From contig QZWS01000059.1 of the NCBI GenBank assembly GCA_004114245.1, positions 1 through 32,455 of the forward strand: DNA of 32,455 bases, in the 5' to 3' direction. How positions within the stretch are numbered: the stretch's first letter is position 1; every line of letters starts with the position of its first letter. The notes below the pieces were generated by a model. It did no database searches, had not been told where the DNA came from, and was given only the letters and a program-made list of their open reading frames with translations. This document shows, piece after piece, positions 20,048-27,862 of this stretch. This stretch comes from Zoopage sp. CT-All. Lineage: Eukaryota > Zoopagomycota > Zoopagomycetes > Zoopagales > Zoopagaceae. Made by a program: the position numbers and the translations under genes.

Positions 20048-20812
20048 TGGTTGACTTGTGGACGTGACTGCCCGAAGCGGGTGTGCGTTGCTGGTAGTTA
20101 GCGTGATAGGTATAAGTAGACGCAGCAGGGATATTGCAGACTAGGCATGTTTGCCTTTCCCTGCGATCCTGCCACCATGCCGAGGTGCTTGATTAGTCAG
20201 CCTACTATGCTACTCTTGTTGGACGCCAATGTCTACTGAGCAGACCAGTAAATGATCACTTTATAAATAAAGCATTGTGCAAACACCCTATTGCAATATA
20301 TCCTCTTCAAAGATGCACTGGCTGGGAAATAAAGTGGTTCGGGGAGGAGTAAGCAGATGACTCGGGTGGTTCGAGTGGTTCGGGCTGAATGTAACACATT
20401 CGCTTGCGCATGAAACGCCACTCCCATCCGACGCCCGCACGCCTCCAGACTTCACAGGCCCCGGGCAGACAGCTTTCATGCTTCAGAAGCGTATCTGGCT
20501 CGACACTAGCATATAGAAACAGGCTGTCGCTCACAGTCTTCTGGAAAAGACGCCCGCGTCAGACGGCGGGCATTCGGCGGTGTTGCGAGCGGAGCAAATT
20601 TACCCGAATGATCGATTTGTGAAACCCCAAAATATTTTGATCACGCCGCCAAATTTGGGGCCAATTTAGTCCGCGTGCCCAGATCTCCACGCTTCAAATT
20701 TCGCTTCCCGCTCCCACTCCCAGTGCCCATCTCTCCCCACCACACTCTTCGTGCCAATCTATCCTTATCCCAGTCTCTGTCTCTGTGCACATCTCTTAGC
20801 AGCCCTGCACAA
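20048..20812. other. Intergenic region between EngB/Mrx8 and the cyclodipeptide synthase
   Basis: This holds the divergent upstream regions of the two flanking genes and one possible small minus-strand gene (20307-20546, listed separately). The part from about 20690 to 20812 is rich in TCTC/CCCA pyrimidine stretches, fitting a leader for the cyclodipeptide synthase. The frame of that enzyme is open back to 20675 but has no ATG there. Confidence 0.4.
20307..20546 (-). CDS. Possible small protein or last exon, unrecognised
   Basis: A minus-strand frame of about 79 codons without an in-frame ATG at its start. It would need an upstream exon; a CTTTTCCAG acceptor-like sequence sits at about 20547-20555. 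The encoded sequence looks protein-like: KTVSDSLFLYASVEPDTLLKH, then WRRAGVGWEWRFMRKRM with clustered Trp and Arg residues, then a Pro/Glu tail (PEPLEPPES). I do not recognise a family. It lies between two genes, in the same direction as EngB/Mrx8. It may be a chance frame. Confidence 0.3.
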   Translation of the reverse strand, partial: FQKTVSDSLFLYASVEPDTLLKHESCLPGACEVWRRAGVGWEWRFMRKRMCYIQPEPLEPPESSAYSSPNHFISQPVHL

Positions 20813-21619
20813 ATGTCTATATCAAGCATCTCATCCTGCTCCTCGGCGTCATCGTCGTACAGTAGCTCGTCGTCGCTCGCATGCGATGCCTTCGGCCTCG
20901 AGTACAAGAGCACCCTGCCCGCCTCGTCCACATGCTTCGTCGGCATCTCCATGGGCAAGACCCCGCTCATGATAGCCGGCAACACTCGGCTGCTGGTCTT
21001 GGATCTCATCGGACGCGGCTTCACCGACATATTGCTTGTCCTTGGCGACGAGATCAACATGTTCAACATCCATGCGTTTGAGAGAAAGTCCATCAAGTCG
21101 GGCATCGCTCGTGGCCTGGCCCTGGAACGCGGCCAGTGCGCCTACGATATGATCACCGAGGAGCTATCCGGTCTGGAGCGCTTTGCCCGCGTCGTCCGCT
21201 GGTCCGACATCCATGATGCCAAGTACCAGGGCGCGATCGACGCAATGATCGACGAAAGCACAATTCCGGGCTCGCCGCTGACGCCCATCCTCGAATCGTG
21301 GACCAAGACGTTCGTCGCGCTCCGCAAACCGTTGATGACGGTGACGCCCGAAAAGGCCCAGAGTCTGCAGAGCTATCTGCTCTGGGAACTGCCGCTGCTC
21401 ACCAAGGGCGTCACGTATAACGGCGTTCATTATTCCGACATGGTGTACCCAGCGTTTGCGGGCGAAATTCGGGGCGTCACGATCTGTGCCATGGCGACCG
21501 CAAGGGAAAGCATTATGGACAGCCCGGCCTTTGCTCACCTATGGGACAAGCTTGGCGCCATCTACCACCCTGGCCGCGGCACCTTCACCAAGATTGTTTA
21601 CAGGCCACAAATGGAGTAA
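20813..21619 (+). CDS. tRNA-dependent cyclodipeptide synthase (CDPS), XYP type
   Basis: CDPSs condense two aminoacyl-tRNAs into a cyclic dipeptide (diketopiperazine) using a fold related to class I aminoacyl-tRNA synthetases. This intronless frame starts at the first ATG (20813; the upstream opening codon is GTG) and gives 268 residues, slightly longer than bacterial members because of a Ser-rich N-terminal 35 residues. The pocket strand CFVGISMGK holds the nucleophilic Ser46 (Ser37 in AlbC). YLLWELP holds Tyr188 and Glu192 (Tyr178 and Glu182), and MVYP holds Tyr212-Pro213. Residue 49, the equivalent of position 40, is Lys, not Asn. With Tyr-Pro at 202/203 this is the XYP signature. Spacing agrees with AlbC to within one residue across all motifs. 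A helix with VLGDEINMFNIHAFERKS follows the first strand. The product is not predictable. No neighbouring oxidase, P450 or diketopiperazine methyltransferase is seen. An AATAAA lies at 21642. Confidence 0.9.
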   Translation: MSISSISSCSSASSSYSSSSSLACDAFGLEYKSTLPASSTCFVGISMGKTPLMIAGNTRLLVLDLIGRGFTDILLVLGDEINMFNIHAFERKSIKSGIARGLALERGQCAYDMITEELSGLERFARVVRWSDIHDAKYQGAIDAMIDESTIPGSPLTPILESWTKTFVALRKPLMTVTPEKAQSLQSYLLWELPLLTKGVTYNGVHYSDMVYPAFAGEIRGVTICAMATARESIMDSPAFAHLWDKLGAIYHPGRGTFTKIVYRPQME

Positions 21620-21641
21620 TATGTATTGCAGCGGAGGTAGT

Positions 21642-21647
21642 AATAAA
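21642..21647 (+). terminator. Poly(A) signal of the cyclodipeptide synthase
   Basis: AATAAA, beginning 23 bases after the stop codon at 21619. A eukaryotic 3' signal at this bacterial-type gene indicates it is adapted to nuclear expression. Confidence 0.4.
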
Positions 21648-21814
21648 CCAAATGTATCTGGTTTCATGTTGGATCCTGATATTTTGCACTGCTTGCCTGC
21701 TTTGCCACATGCTGTTATGTGAGGGACACAGCCCTTGGCATAGAGCCTGCGGATATATAAGTCAGATATTATAGTGTTGCATAGCTGCTTTACCTTAAGA
21801 CTGCCTTTCTCAAG

Positions 21815-21846
21815 GGGAAGATTCAGGGGAAGATTCAGGGGAAGTG
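21815..21846. repeat. 12-bp tandem repeat, about 2.6 copies
   Basis: The unit ggggaagattca occurs at 21815-21826 and 21827-21838, followed by a partial third copy (ggggaagt). It is a short local duplication in the intergenic region, with no evident function. Confidence 0.8.
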
Positions 21847-22098
21847 GCTTGTCCTAAGGAGGCCTACAAATTGATTAGAAAGGCATATGCCAGGTGCTTA
21901 ATATAGAGGCTACACTGTGGCAAGTAAAAATCATTTAAAGGTACTACTACTGATGACTGAAAAGGTTAAAATAGCAGAGGGTGATGAAGATTAAAGTGCC
22001 ATACAGTGAGGCCTGACAAGCTTAAAGGGAGCAGGGATAGTATTGGGAACCTACATCCTTACAAAACAAAAATCTTGTCATATAATCATATGATGACC

Positions 22099-22103
22099 AA
22101 AAA
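22099..22103 (-). terminator. Pol III terminator of tRNA-Gly
   Basis: Five T residues on the minus strand directly follow the discriminator base of the tRNA gene. Confidence 0.7.
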
Positions 22104-22174
22104 TGCGTACGCTGGGAATCGAACCCAGGTCTACCGCGTGGCAGGCGGTAATTATACCACTAAACCACGTACGC
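22104..22174 (-). tRNA. tRNA-Gly(GCC)
   Basis: A 71-nt intronless tRNA on the minus strand. The acceptor stem GCGTACG pairs perfectly with CGTACGC and is followed by discriminator A. The anticodon stem ACCGC/GCGGT encloses the loop CTGCCAC, giving anticodon GCC. The D arm contains the A box (TGGTTTAGTGG) and the T arm contains the B box GGTTCGATTCC. A T5 Pol III terminator follows at once. All stems are intact, so it should be functional. It lies 485 bases from the cyclodipeptide synthase and 293 bases from RSM22. Confidence 0.96.
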
Positions 22175-22466
22175 TTGAATTTTGCTTTTAATTTAAATAT
22201 ATAATAAAAATAGCAATTTTAAGAATTTCGAAGGAAATGCTAATCCGGCCAGGCATACAGCTCACCAGGTCAAAAGGATGCTGAATTTGTAAAAATAAAT
22301 GCAGTAAGTCTCTTATTTTTAAAAGACCAAGCATATGACTCGCATAGCAGCGTTGTTTGCTAGCACTCTCTCTCGCCCATGCGCTGCTGATCCGAATGAT
22401 ATTCCCGCTACTGCGGCTCGTTCTTCCTGGTGAAACAGGCATTGGACGGATTCATTTCTGCATCAC
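22175..22466. other. Promoter region between tRNA-Gly and RSM22
   Basis: It is AT-rich next to the tRNA (tRNA upstream region, about 22175-22330) and becomes GC-richer towards the RSM22 start. No further gene is seen. Confidence 0.35.
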
Positions 22467-24254
22467 ATGTACATCAAAGCAGTCACCCCACTGAATACGA
22501 TGCTACAACGCGCCGGATCTATCCGCGTTCGCGGCGTTCTCCAAGCAACCGCGTCTTCCATTAGACACTCCTCCGTGGTCCTGGCACGGCATTACTCCGC
22601 GTCACTGGATGCAGACGCTGGCGGGGCGCGCGATGCGCCAGCCACTGCGCCCTCGCCCTCGAGCCCAGACGACGGCGATGCCCCGCCGCCCACATCAGCC
22701 GAAGAAACTCAGCATAGACGATCCAGGGAAGCAGAATTTGGTCGCAAGCATTTCGGCACCTCCATCCCTGCTACCGTCATCGACCCGTCGCGCGAGCTCA
22801 CCCTCCCCATCCCCTACACCCAGCATTTGAAGTTCGCCGTCGACCGTCACCAGTACGCGCTCCGCACAAACGCGAACCGGATCCCGTTTCCGATTCCATC
22901 TCGCAAGCAGAATCGGAGAAAGCGGTCGCTCAATCTTCCCTCCAGAGACACCGAAGGGCGCGTCTACATGACCTATCGCATGCCATATGATGTGGAAGCA
23001 TACGTCACGGCGCGAATGCCTGGTGCATACGCTGCAATAGAGAATGTTCTGCGAGAGGTAAAATGGCGGCTGAAGGGCACGGACGGTGAGCAGCTGCCGA
23101 ACGGATGGGCGCCAAAGTCCGTGCTGGACTTTGGCACGGGCCCTGGGACTGCCATCTGGGCTGCACACGATGTCTGGAAGGAGCGAGTCGAATCATACAC
23201 GGGAATAGATAATGCGGTAAAGATGCTCGATGCCGCAGAGTATTTCCTAAAACGTCTGCCCTGTATTCCGGCGATTCGTGCGCTCATATGTGCTGTAGAT
23301 CGGCCTGACGATGATCGGCCCAAGCATGTCGACTTTCGTGGATATCTCTCCTTTGACACTAATGAGGTATTCGTGTGTAGTTTTATATGCTGACTCATGC
23401 GAACACGGCGATATTGCAGACTGCCAAGTACGACCTCGTGATCGCTTCCTTTTCGCTCGGCGAAGTCCCCTCGGCTGTGCAGTGCAATGACATTATCGAG
23501 GCACTATGGGAGCGTACGCGAGATGTGTTGGTCATCGTTGAGCGTGGCACAGAATTGGGATTTGATATTGTGCAAGCGGCTAGAAATCATGTGCTCAACG
23601 TGGCCAATTCCGCTGCTGAGAGTCAGGCTTCTGAGATCCCCGCGGGGGCACATGTTGTTGCACCGGTATTTTGCTCTGCTCATTGCGTTGTTGGACTATC
23701 TTGTCATAGTGCCCACATGATGGTGTCTGTCCATTTACTGAGTCGCTCAAGGAGACGTGTCACTTTTCCCAACGTTTTCAGCGCCTCGACTACCAAGTAT
23801 GCTTCTTCAGTCCTATTCAGAACTGTTATACCGACAACGTTTATAGCGGCGAGCCACCCCGAACATCAATGGCAGCTTCGACGATCAAAAATATTCCTAT
23901 GTTGTGCTTCGTCGCGCTGCACGACCAGCACCTGCCAATGACGCCGCGCCCGATCTTGCCACCCAAGCCTACTCCTGGCCACGTCTAATCCGTGAGCCGC
24001 TCAAATGCACCGGCCATATCATTATGGACGTGTGTGCCAAGGAGGGAACACTGGATAAGATGATTGTGCCCAAGTCCCAAGGAAAGCAAGAATTCTACGA
24101 TGCCCGAAAAGCGCGATGGGGCGATTTGTTCCCATGGCGCGGCAAGACCGTGGTTCCGTCAAACGTTACAGGAACGCTGAAGTGTAGGAAGAAGATACCT
24201 GTTCAGGATGACAAGGGTGAGGATGACAAGGGTGTGGATGCCAAAGAAGTCTAG
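22467..24254 (+). CDS. RSM22: Rsm22/METTL17 mitochondrial ribosome assembly factor
   Basis: A mitochondrial methyltransferase-like protein needed for small mitoribosomal subunit assembly. Exons 22467-23366, 23420-23665, 23710-23796 and 23847-24254 join in phase to 546 residues; introns are 53, 44 and 50 nt, the first with an ATGCTGACT branch site. The N-terminus is a basic presequence (MLQRAGSIRVRGVLQ after a second ATG at 22500, which may be the true start). Motifs: the SAM-fold loop VLDFGTGPGTAIWAA, YDLVIASFSLGEV, VIVERGTELGF, then AHVVAPCPHDGVCPF and TCHFSQRFQR, rebuilt across introns 2 and 3. These cysteines, with a later one (probably in CTGHIIMDVCAKEG), are in the positions known in the family to bind an iron-sulfur cluster. 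A QKYSYVVLRRA strand follows. It is not a diketopiperazine-tailoring methyltransferase despite its neighbour. Confidence 0.92.
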
Positions 24255-24535
24255 CTCATGGAAACAGCACACCTGTATGGCATTAGTTGCACAGTGGCAT
24301 GGGCGGTCTGTTCAACGAAGCATCTTCTCCTGAATCTTAGCTTGTTGGTGGCAGCATGGGCTGAGGACAGCAACTGCTGCCTGCGTCGATAAGGACATCG
24401 GACAGCGCAATCCCCCGAATGTGCACATGCAGCAGAGTGGAGTTCTTTACACAGGGGCCATGCTCAAATGCCAGGGCCGCCGATCTCTACGTGCACACCT
24501 CCGGGCCATTTCTGCCAAACCTTGCTGCAGCGCAA

Positions 24536-25780
24536 ATGTCCCTCTTCGCGACCGTCCCAACTGCGCCACCGGACGCTATATTCCATCTCACTGCGTCGTA
24601 TAAATCCGACACACACCCGCAAAAGGTTAACCTCGGAGTGGGCGCGTACCGCACCGACGAGGGCAAGCCGTGGGTGCTGCCAGCGGTGCAGCTCGCTAAG
24701 CGCCGCATTCTGGAGGACACCTCGTTGGACCATGAGTATCTGCCCATCGCAGGCCTGAAAGCGTTCACCGAGGCTGCGGTGAGGCTGATGCTGGGAGAGG
24801 CGAGTCCGGTGGTGACCGAGGGGCGGTACACGGCGTGTCAGACGATTTCCGGCACCGGGGCCAACTCGCTCGCCGCGATGTTCTTGACCAAGTGGTACGT
24901 GAAGAATGCTGCCAACTCGGTATGCCTAATCTCCGAGCCGACGTGGGCCAATCACAATGCGATCTTTGCCCAGGCTGGGTTTGCGCAGGTGAAGGCGTAC
25001 AAGTACTGGGACGCTGCCACCCTGGGACTGGATATCAACGGCATGCTTGCATCGCTCCGCGCGGCGCCCGAGGGCTCAGTGGTGGTGCTGCACGCATGTG
25101 CGCACAATCCCACCGGCGTAGACCCAACCCAGGAGCAATGGCGGGAGATCGCCGCCGTGATGCAGGAGAAGAAGCATGTGCCGTTCTTTGACTCGGCCTA
25201 CCAGGGCTTCGCCAGCGGCGATCCCGACAAGGACGCCTGGGCGGTACGGTATTTTGCGCACGAGCTCAACATGGAGTGCTTGATCGCGCAGTCGTTTGCC
25301 AAGAACTTTGGTATTTATGGCGAGCGTGCCGGGTGCCTCACCGTCGTTACCACCACCCCGGACCGTGCCACCGCCGTCGAGTCCCAGCTCGCCAAGATCG
25401 TGCGCGCGATGTATTCCAATCCGCCGACATTCGGAGCCCGCATTGTCTTTACCATCCTCAGCGACGCTGCGCTCCGTGCTGAATGGCGCGCAAATGTCCG
25501 CACCATGGCGGAGCGCATCCATACCATGCGTGCCGAGCTGCGCCGCATCCTCGAGGACGAGCTGCACACCCCCGGACATTGGGGCCACATCACCGCGCAG
25601 ATCGGCATGTTCTCCTTCACCGGGCTCTCTACACCCCAGGTGCGCATGCTGCAGGACAAATACCACGTATATATGACTGACAACGGCCGCATTTCAATGG
25701 CCGGCCTCAACACGGCGAACGTACGCTACTTCGCAGCGGCGGTGGACGACGCAGTGCGTAACGGCGCACCCAAGCTCTAG
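24536..25780 (+). CDS. Aspartate aminotransferase (class I, PLP-dependent)
   Basis: It interconverts aspartate and 2-oxoglutarate with oxaloacetate and glutamate, linking amino-acid metabolism with the malate-aspartate shuttle. The intronless frame from 24536 gives 414 residues, matching cytosolic enzymes (about 412). An in-frame ATG at 24419 would add 39 residues (MCTCSRVEFF...) that do not look like a good mitochondrial presequence, so the cytosolic form is preferred. Family motifs: VNLGVGAYRTDEGKPWVLP, HEYLPIAGL, ISGTGA (phosphate-binding), EPTWANH, HACAHNPTGVDPT, PFFDSAYQGFASG, the PLP lysine in SFAKNFGIYGERAG, and GRISMAGLN near the C-terminus with the substrate-binding region. No defect is seen. 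It is tandem with RSM22 upstream, with a gap of about 280 bases. Confidence 0.95.
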   Translation: MSLFATVPTAPPDAIFHLTASYKSDTHPQKVNLGVGAYRTDEGKPWVLPAVQLAKRRILEDTSLDHEYLPIAGLKAFTEAAVRLMLGEASPVVTEGRYTACQTISGTGANSLAAMFLTKWYVKNAANSVCLISEPTWANHNAIFAQAGFAQVKAYKYWDAATLGLDINGMLASLRAAPEGSVVVLHACAHNPTGVDPTQEQWREIAAVMQEKKHVPFFDSAYQGFASGDPDKDAWAVRYFAHELNMECLIAQSFAKNFGIYGERAGCLTVVTTTPDRATAVESQLAKIVRAMYSNPPTFGARIVFTILSDAALRAEWRANVRTMAERIHTMRAELRRILEDELHTPGHWGHITAQIGMFSFTGLSTPQVRMLQDKYHVYMTDNGRISMAGLNTANVRYFAAAVDDAVRNGAPKL

Positions 25781-25873
25781 GCGGCGGGTGTAGAAAGGCA
25801 CAACGCCGTGGCTGCCGTTGTCGAATGCATCCAGTTTTGCTCATCATCGCCTTTTGCCAGCCAGCTGCCCACC

Positions 25874-27643
25874 ATGACCGACGCAGGTGCGCCACACCCC
25901 CTCTGCCGCCGCGATGCTAATGTGCCATCAGCAGAACAAACAAACGGCACGACGCCGACAGTGCAGGTCGACTATGCCGGCGGCGCCTCCCCGCAGCAGG
26001 CCAACCAGACAGCCTACGCCGCCTACTACCAGCCCCAGCAGCAGATGATGCAGCCAGCGTACTATGCAGCCGACCCCTACGCCGCATTTAATCCCATGAA
26101 CATGGCCGCGGCCGCCGCTGGGGATGTCGCGCAGCAGCAGATGGTCGCGACGATGGCCGCCTATGCGATGGCCGCCAGCGGCGTCTCGCCCTATCCGTCG
26201 CCGTTTCTTGGCCCCACAGCGGCCGCGGCGAGTCACACGACGTCTACGGCCGCGTCGAACTCCCCGTCGCCGTATCTGTCGCCGTTTGGGTATGCGGCCG
26301 GTAATCCGTACTTTGCTGCTGCACCTGGGGGATTCCTCTCGCAGCAGCCGTCGCCGTTCTTGCACCCCGTCGGGCTCTCGCCCACCCTCTCCGCCGTCTC
26401 GTCCGCGCCCAATTCGCCCAAGATGGCGGGGAAAAGCAACGGCAATGGAGCTGCGGCCACAGCCACCGCTGGAGCTGCCAACATGTCGCCGCATCCGGCC
26501 ACGTCTTGGACCAACCTGCAGCTCAAGTCTGCCTATGACGCCTTCACCGAGAACATGACCGAGCAGCAGCTGTCCACCAATGTCTATATCCGCGGCCTGT
26601 CGCCCTCTGTTTCGGACGACGCCCTCGTCACCATGTGTTCCGCATATGGCCAGATCGTCTCGTCCAAGTCTATTATTGATCAAAAGTCCGGCGAATGCAA
26701 GGGCTTTGGATTCGCCATGTACGCCACAGAGGATCAGGCCAGGTATGCGGTGCAGCAGCTCAACGCCAAAGGCTTCCAGGCGTCATTCGCCAAGGAGAGC
26801 TTCTCCACTCGCCTTAAGAATCTCCAGGACCCAACCTCCACCAACATCTACCTCTCCAATCTCTCCTTGAATCTCGACGAGGCTCGCCTGGACGAGCTGT
26901 TCCGGCCATACAAGATCATCTCGGCGCGGATTCTGCGGGACACGGCAGGAGTGTCGCGCGGTGTCGGGTTCGCGCGCATGGAGGACCGCGATTCGGCGCT
27001 AGCTATTATCCAAAAATTCAACGGCTTTGTCGTGCCCGGCTCAAACGTGCCGCTACAGGTCAGGTTCGCCGATTCGGCGGCACAGAAGAAGCTCAAGTCG
27101 CAAACCCAACGCAAGCGGATGTGGCGCGCGCAAGAGTCAAAGATGTCGCAGTCGTATACCGGCGAGGATGGCGGTTCAGGCCAAGGGTATGGCAGCCAAG
27201 GCGATATCGCCTATCAAGCGCATCTTGGCGTGTACGACACTAATGTGCAGAATATGTCGTATACCCCGCAGCTCGGACCGTCCAACTCGGCCTACGGATA
27301 CCAGAGTGCTGCCAGCATGATGGCCTACAGCCAGGCCGCGACAATGGCAGCGTATGCCAATGCGTTCTCCGCTCAGCAGGCAGCTGCTGTTGCCGCCACT
27401 GGATGCTCGCCGTACATGCAGCCGCAGATGCTTGCAGCCTATGGCTATGCGCCAACATCGCAATTGCCTACGTTTAGCCTGCCCGAAGCAAGTGCAGCCG
27501 GTGAAGGCCATGCGCACAATGGCGTTGGCTCAAATGGCGATGCATCTGTCGACAATGTCTGCAGCATGATGAACAGCATGCATGTATCATCGGCAGCAGC
27601 CGGGTCTAATCGACCAGCCGATCCAGTTGGTGCCGACAAGTAG
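25874..27643 (+). CDS. Two-RRM RNA-binding protein, RBMS/MSSP-like
   Basis: A 589-residue intronless protein. The start is the ATG at 25874 in a strong context (CACCATGA); an upstream GTG extension is ignored. Residues 1-215 are low complexity, rich in Ala, Gln, Tyr, Pro and Ser, with repeated PYPSPFLG/PYLSPFG-type motifs. RRM1 (about 232-310) carries RNP2 VYIRGL and RNP1 CKGFGFAMY. RRM2 (about 316-400) carries RNP2 IYLSNL and RNP1 SRGVGFARM. The pairing and the short linker resemble RBMS/MSSP-type proteins, which bind AU-rich single-stranded nucleic acid. A basic patch (KKLKSQTQRKRMWRAQE) follows RRM2, then another Ala/Tyr/Gln-rich tail. The low-complexity flanks suggest condensate or granule association, which is inference. 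The exact orthologue is not certain. Confidence 0.9.
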   Translation: MTDAGAPHPLCRRDANVPSAEQTNGTTPTVQVDYAGGASPQQANQTAYAAYYQPQQQMMQPAYYAADPYAAFNPMNMAAAAAGDVAQQQMVATMAAYAMAASGVSPYPSPFLGPTAAAASHTTSTAASNSPSPYLSPFGYAAGNPYFAAAPGGFLSQQPSPFLHPVGLSPTLSAVSSAPNSPKMAGKSNGNGAAATATAGAANMSPHPATSWTNLQLKSAYDAFTENMTEQQLSTNVYIRGLSPSVSDDALVTMCSAYGQIVSSKSIIDQKSGECKGFGFAMYATEDQARYAVQQLNAKGFQASFAKESFSTRLKNLQDPTSTNIYLSNLSLNLDEARLDELFRPYKIISARILRDTAGVSRGVGFARMEDRDSALAIIQKFNGFVVPGSNVPLQVRFADSAAQKKLKSQTQRKRMWRAQESKMSQSYTGEDGGSGQGYGSQGDIAYQAHLGVYDTNVQNMSYTPQLGPSNSAYGYQSAASMMAYSQAATMAAYANAFSAQQAAAVAATGCSPYMQPQMLAAYGYAPTSQLPTFSLPEASAAGEGHAHNGVGSNGDASVDNVCSMMNSMHVSSAAAGSNRPADPVGADK

Positions 27644-27862
27644 GCGTGCGTCGGTCGCCTATGTGTGGAGTCGTCGGGCAGATATTCTGGTTAGCTATCG
27701 ACCATGTTCAGGTTCAACCTCGCAGCGGTTTCCTGGCCATCGTCACCTGGCAGGGCCCATCGTATTAATAAGGATGTATGGGTCAACAATGTGTTCTTTG
27801 CAGTAATGCGACTGTGCAATTTATGCACCTATAATAAACAATGCAACCACGCGCGGTGTGAG

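Larger units (their letters stand above)
21620..22103. other. CpG-free AT-rich intergenic stretch
   Basis: After the poly(A) signal of the cyclodipeptide synthase no gene is seen. From about 21750 to 22104 there is no CpG, as in the islands at the left of the window. It includes a short 12-bp tandem repeat at 21815-21846 and ends at the tRNA-Gly terminator. Confidence 0.45.

Noticed and set aside
20675-20812. 46-residue N-terminal extension of the cyclodipeptide synthase
   Set aside because: The frame opens with GTG, has no ATG, and encodes a Pro/Leu/Ser-rich string from pyrimidine-rich leader DNA. CDPSs start close to the Ser pocket strand.
22467-24254. The methyltransferase next to the cyclodipeptide synthase as a diketopiperazine-tailoring enzyme
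   Set aside because: Its presequence, the GTGPGTAIWAA loop, the CPHDGVCPF/CHFSQR cysteine motifs and its length identify it as Rsm22/METTL17.
24419-24535. 39-residue N-terminal extension of aspartate aminotransferase as a mitochondrial presequence
   Set aside because: It contains acidic residues and several cysteines, lacks an amphipathic basic helix, and the shorter start gives the normal cytosolic length.
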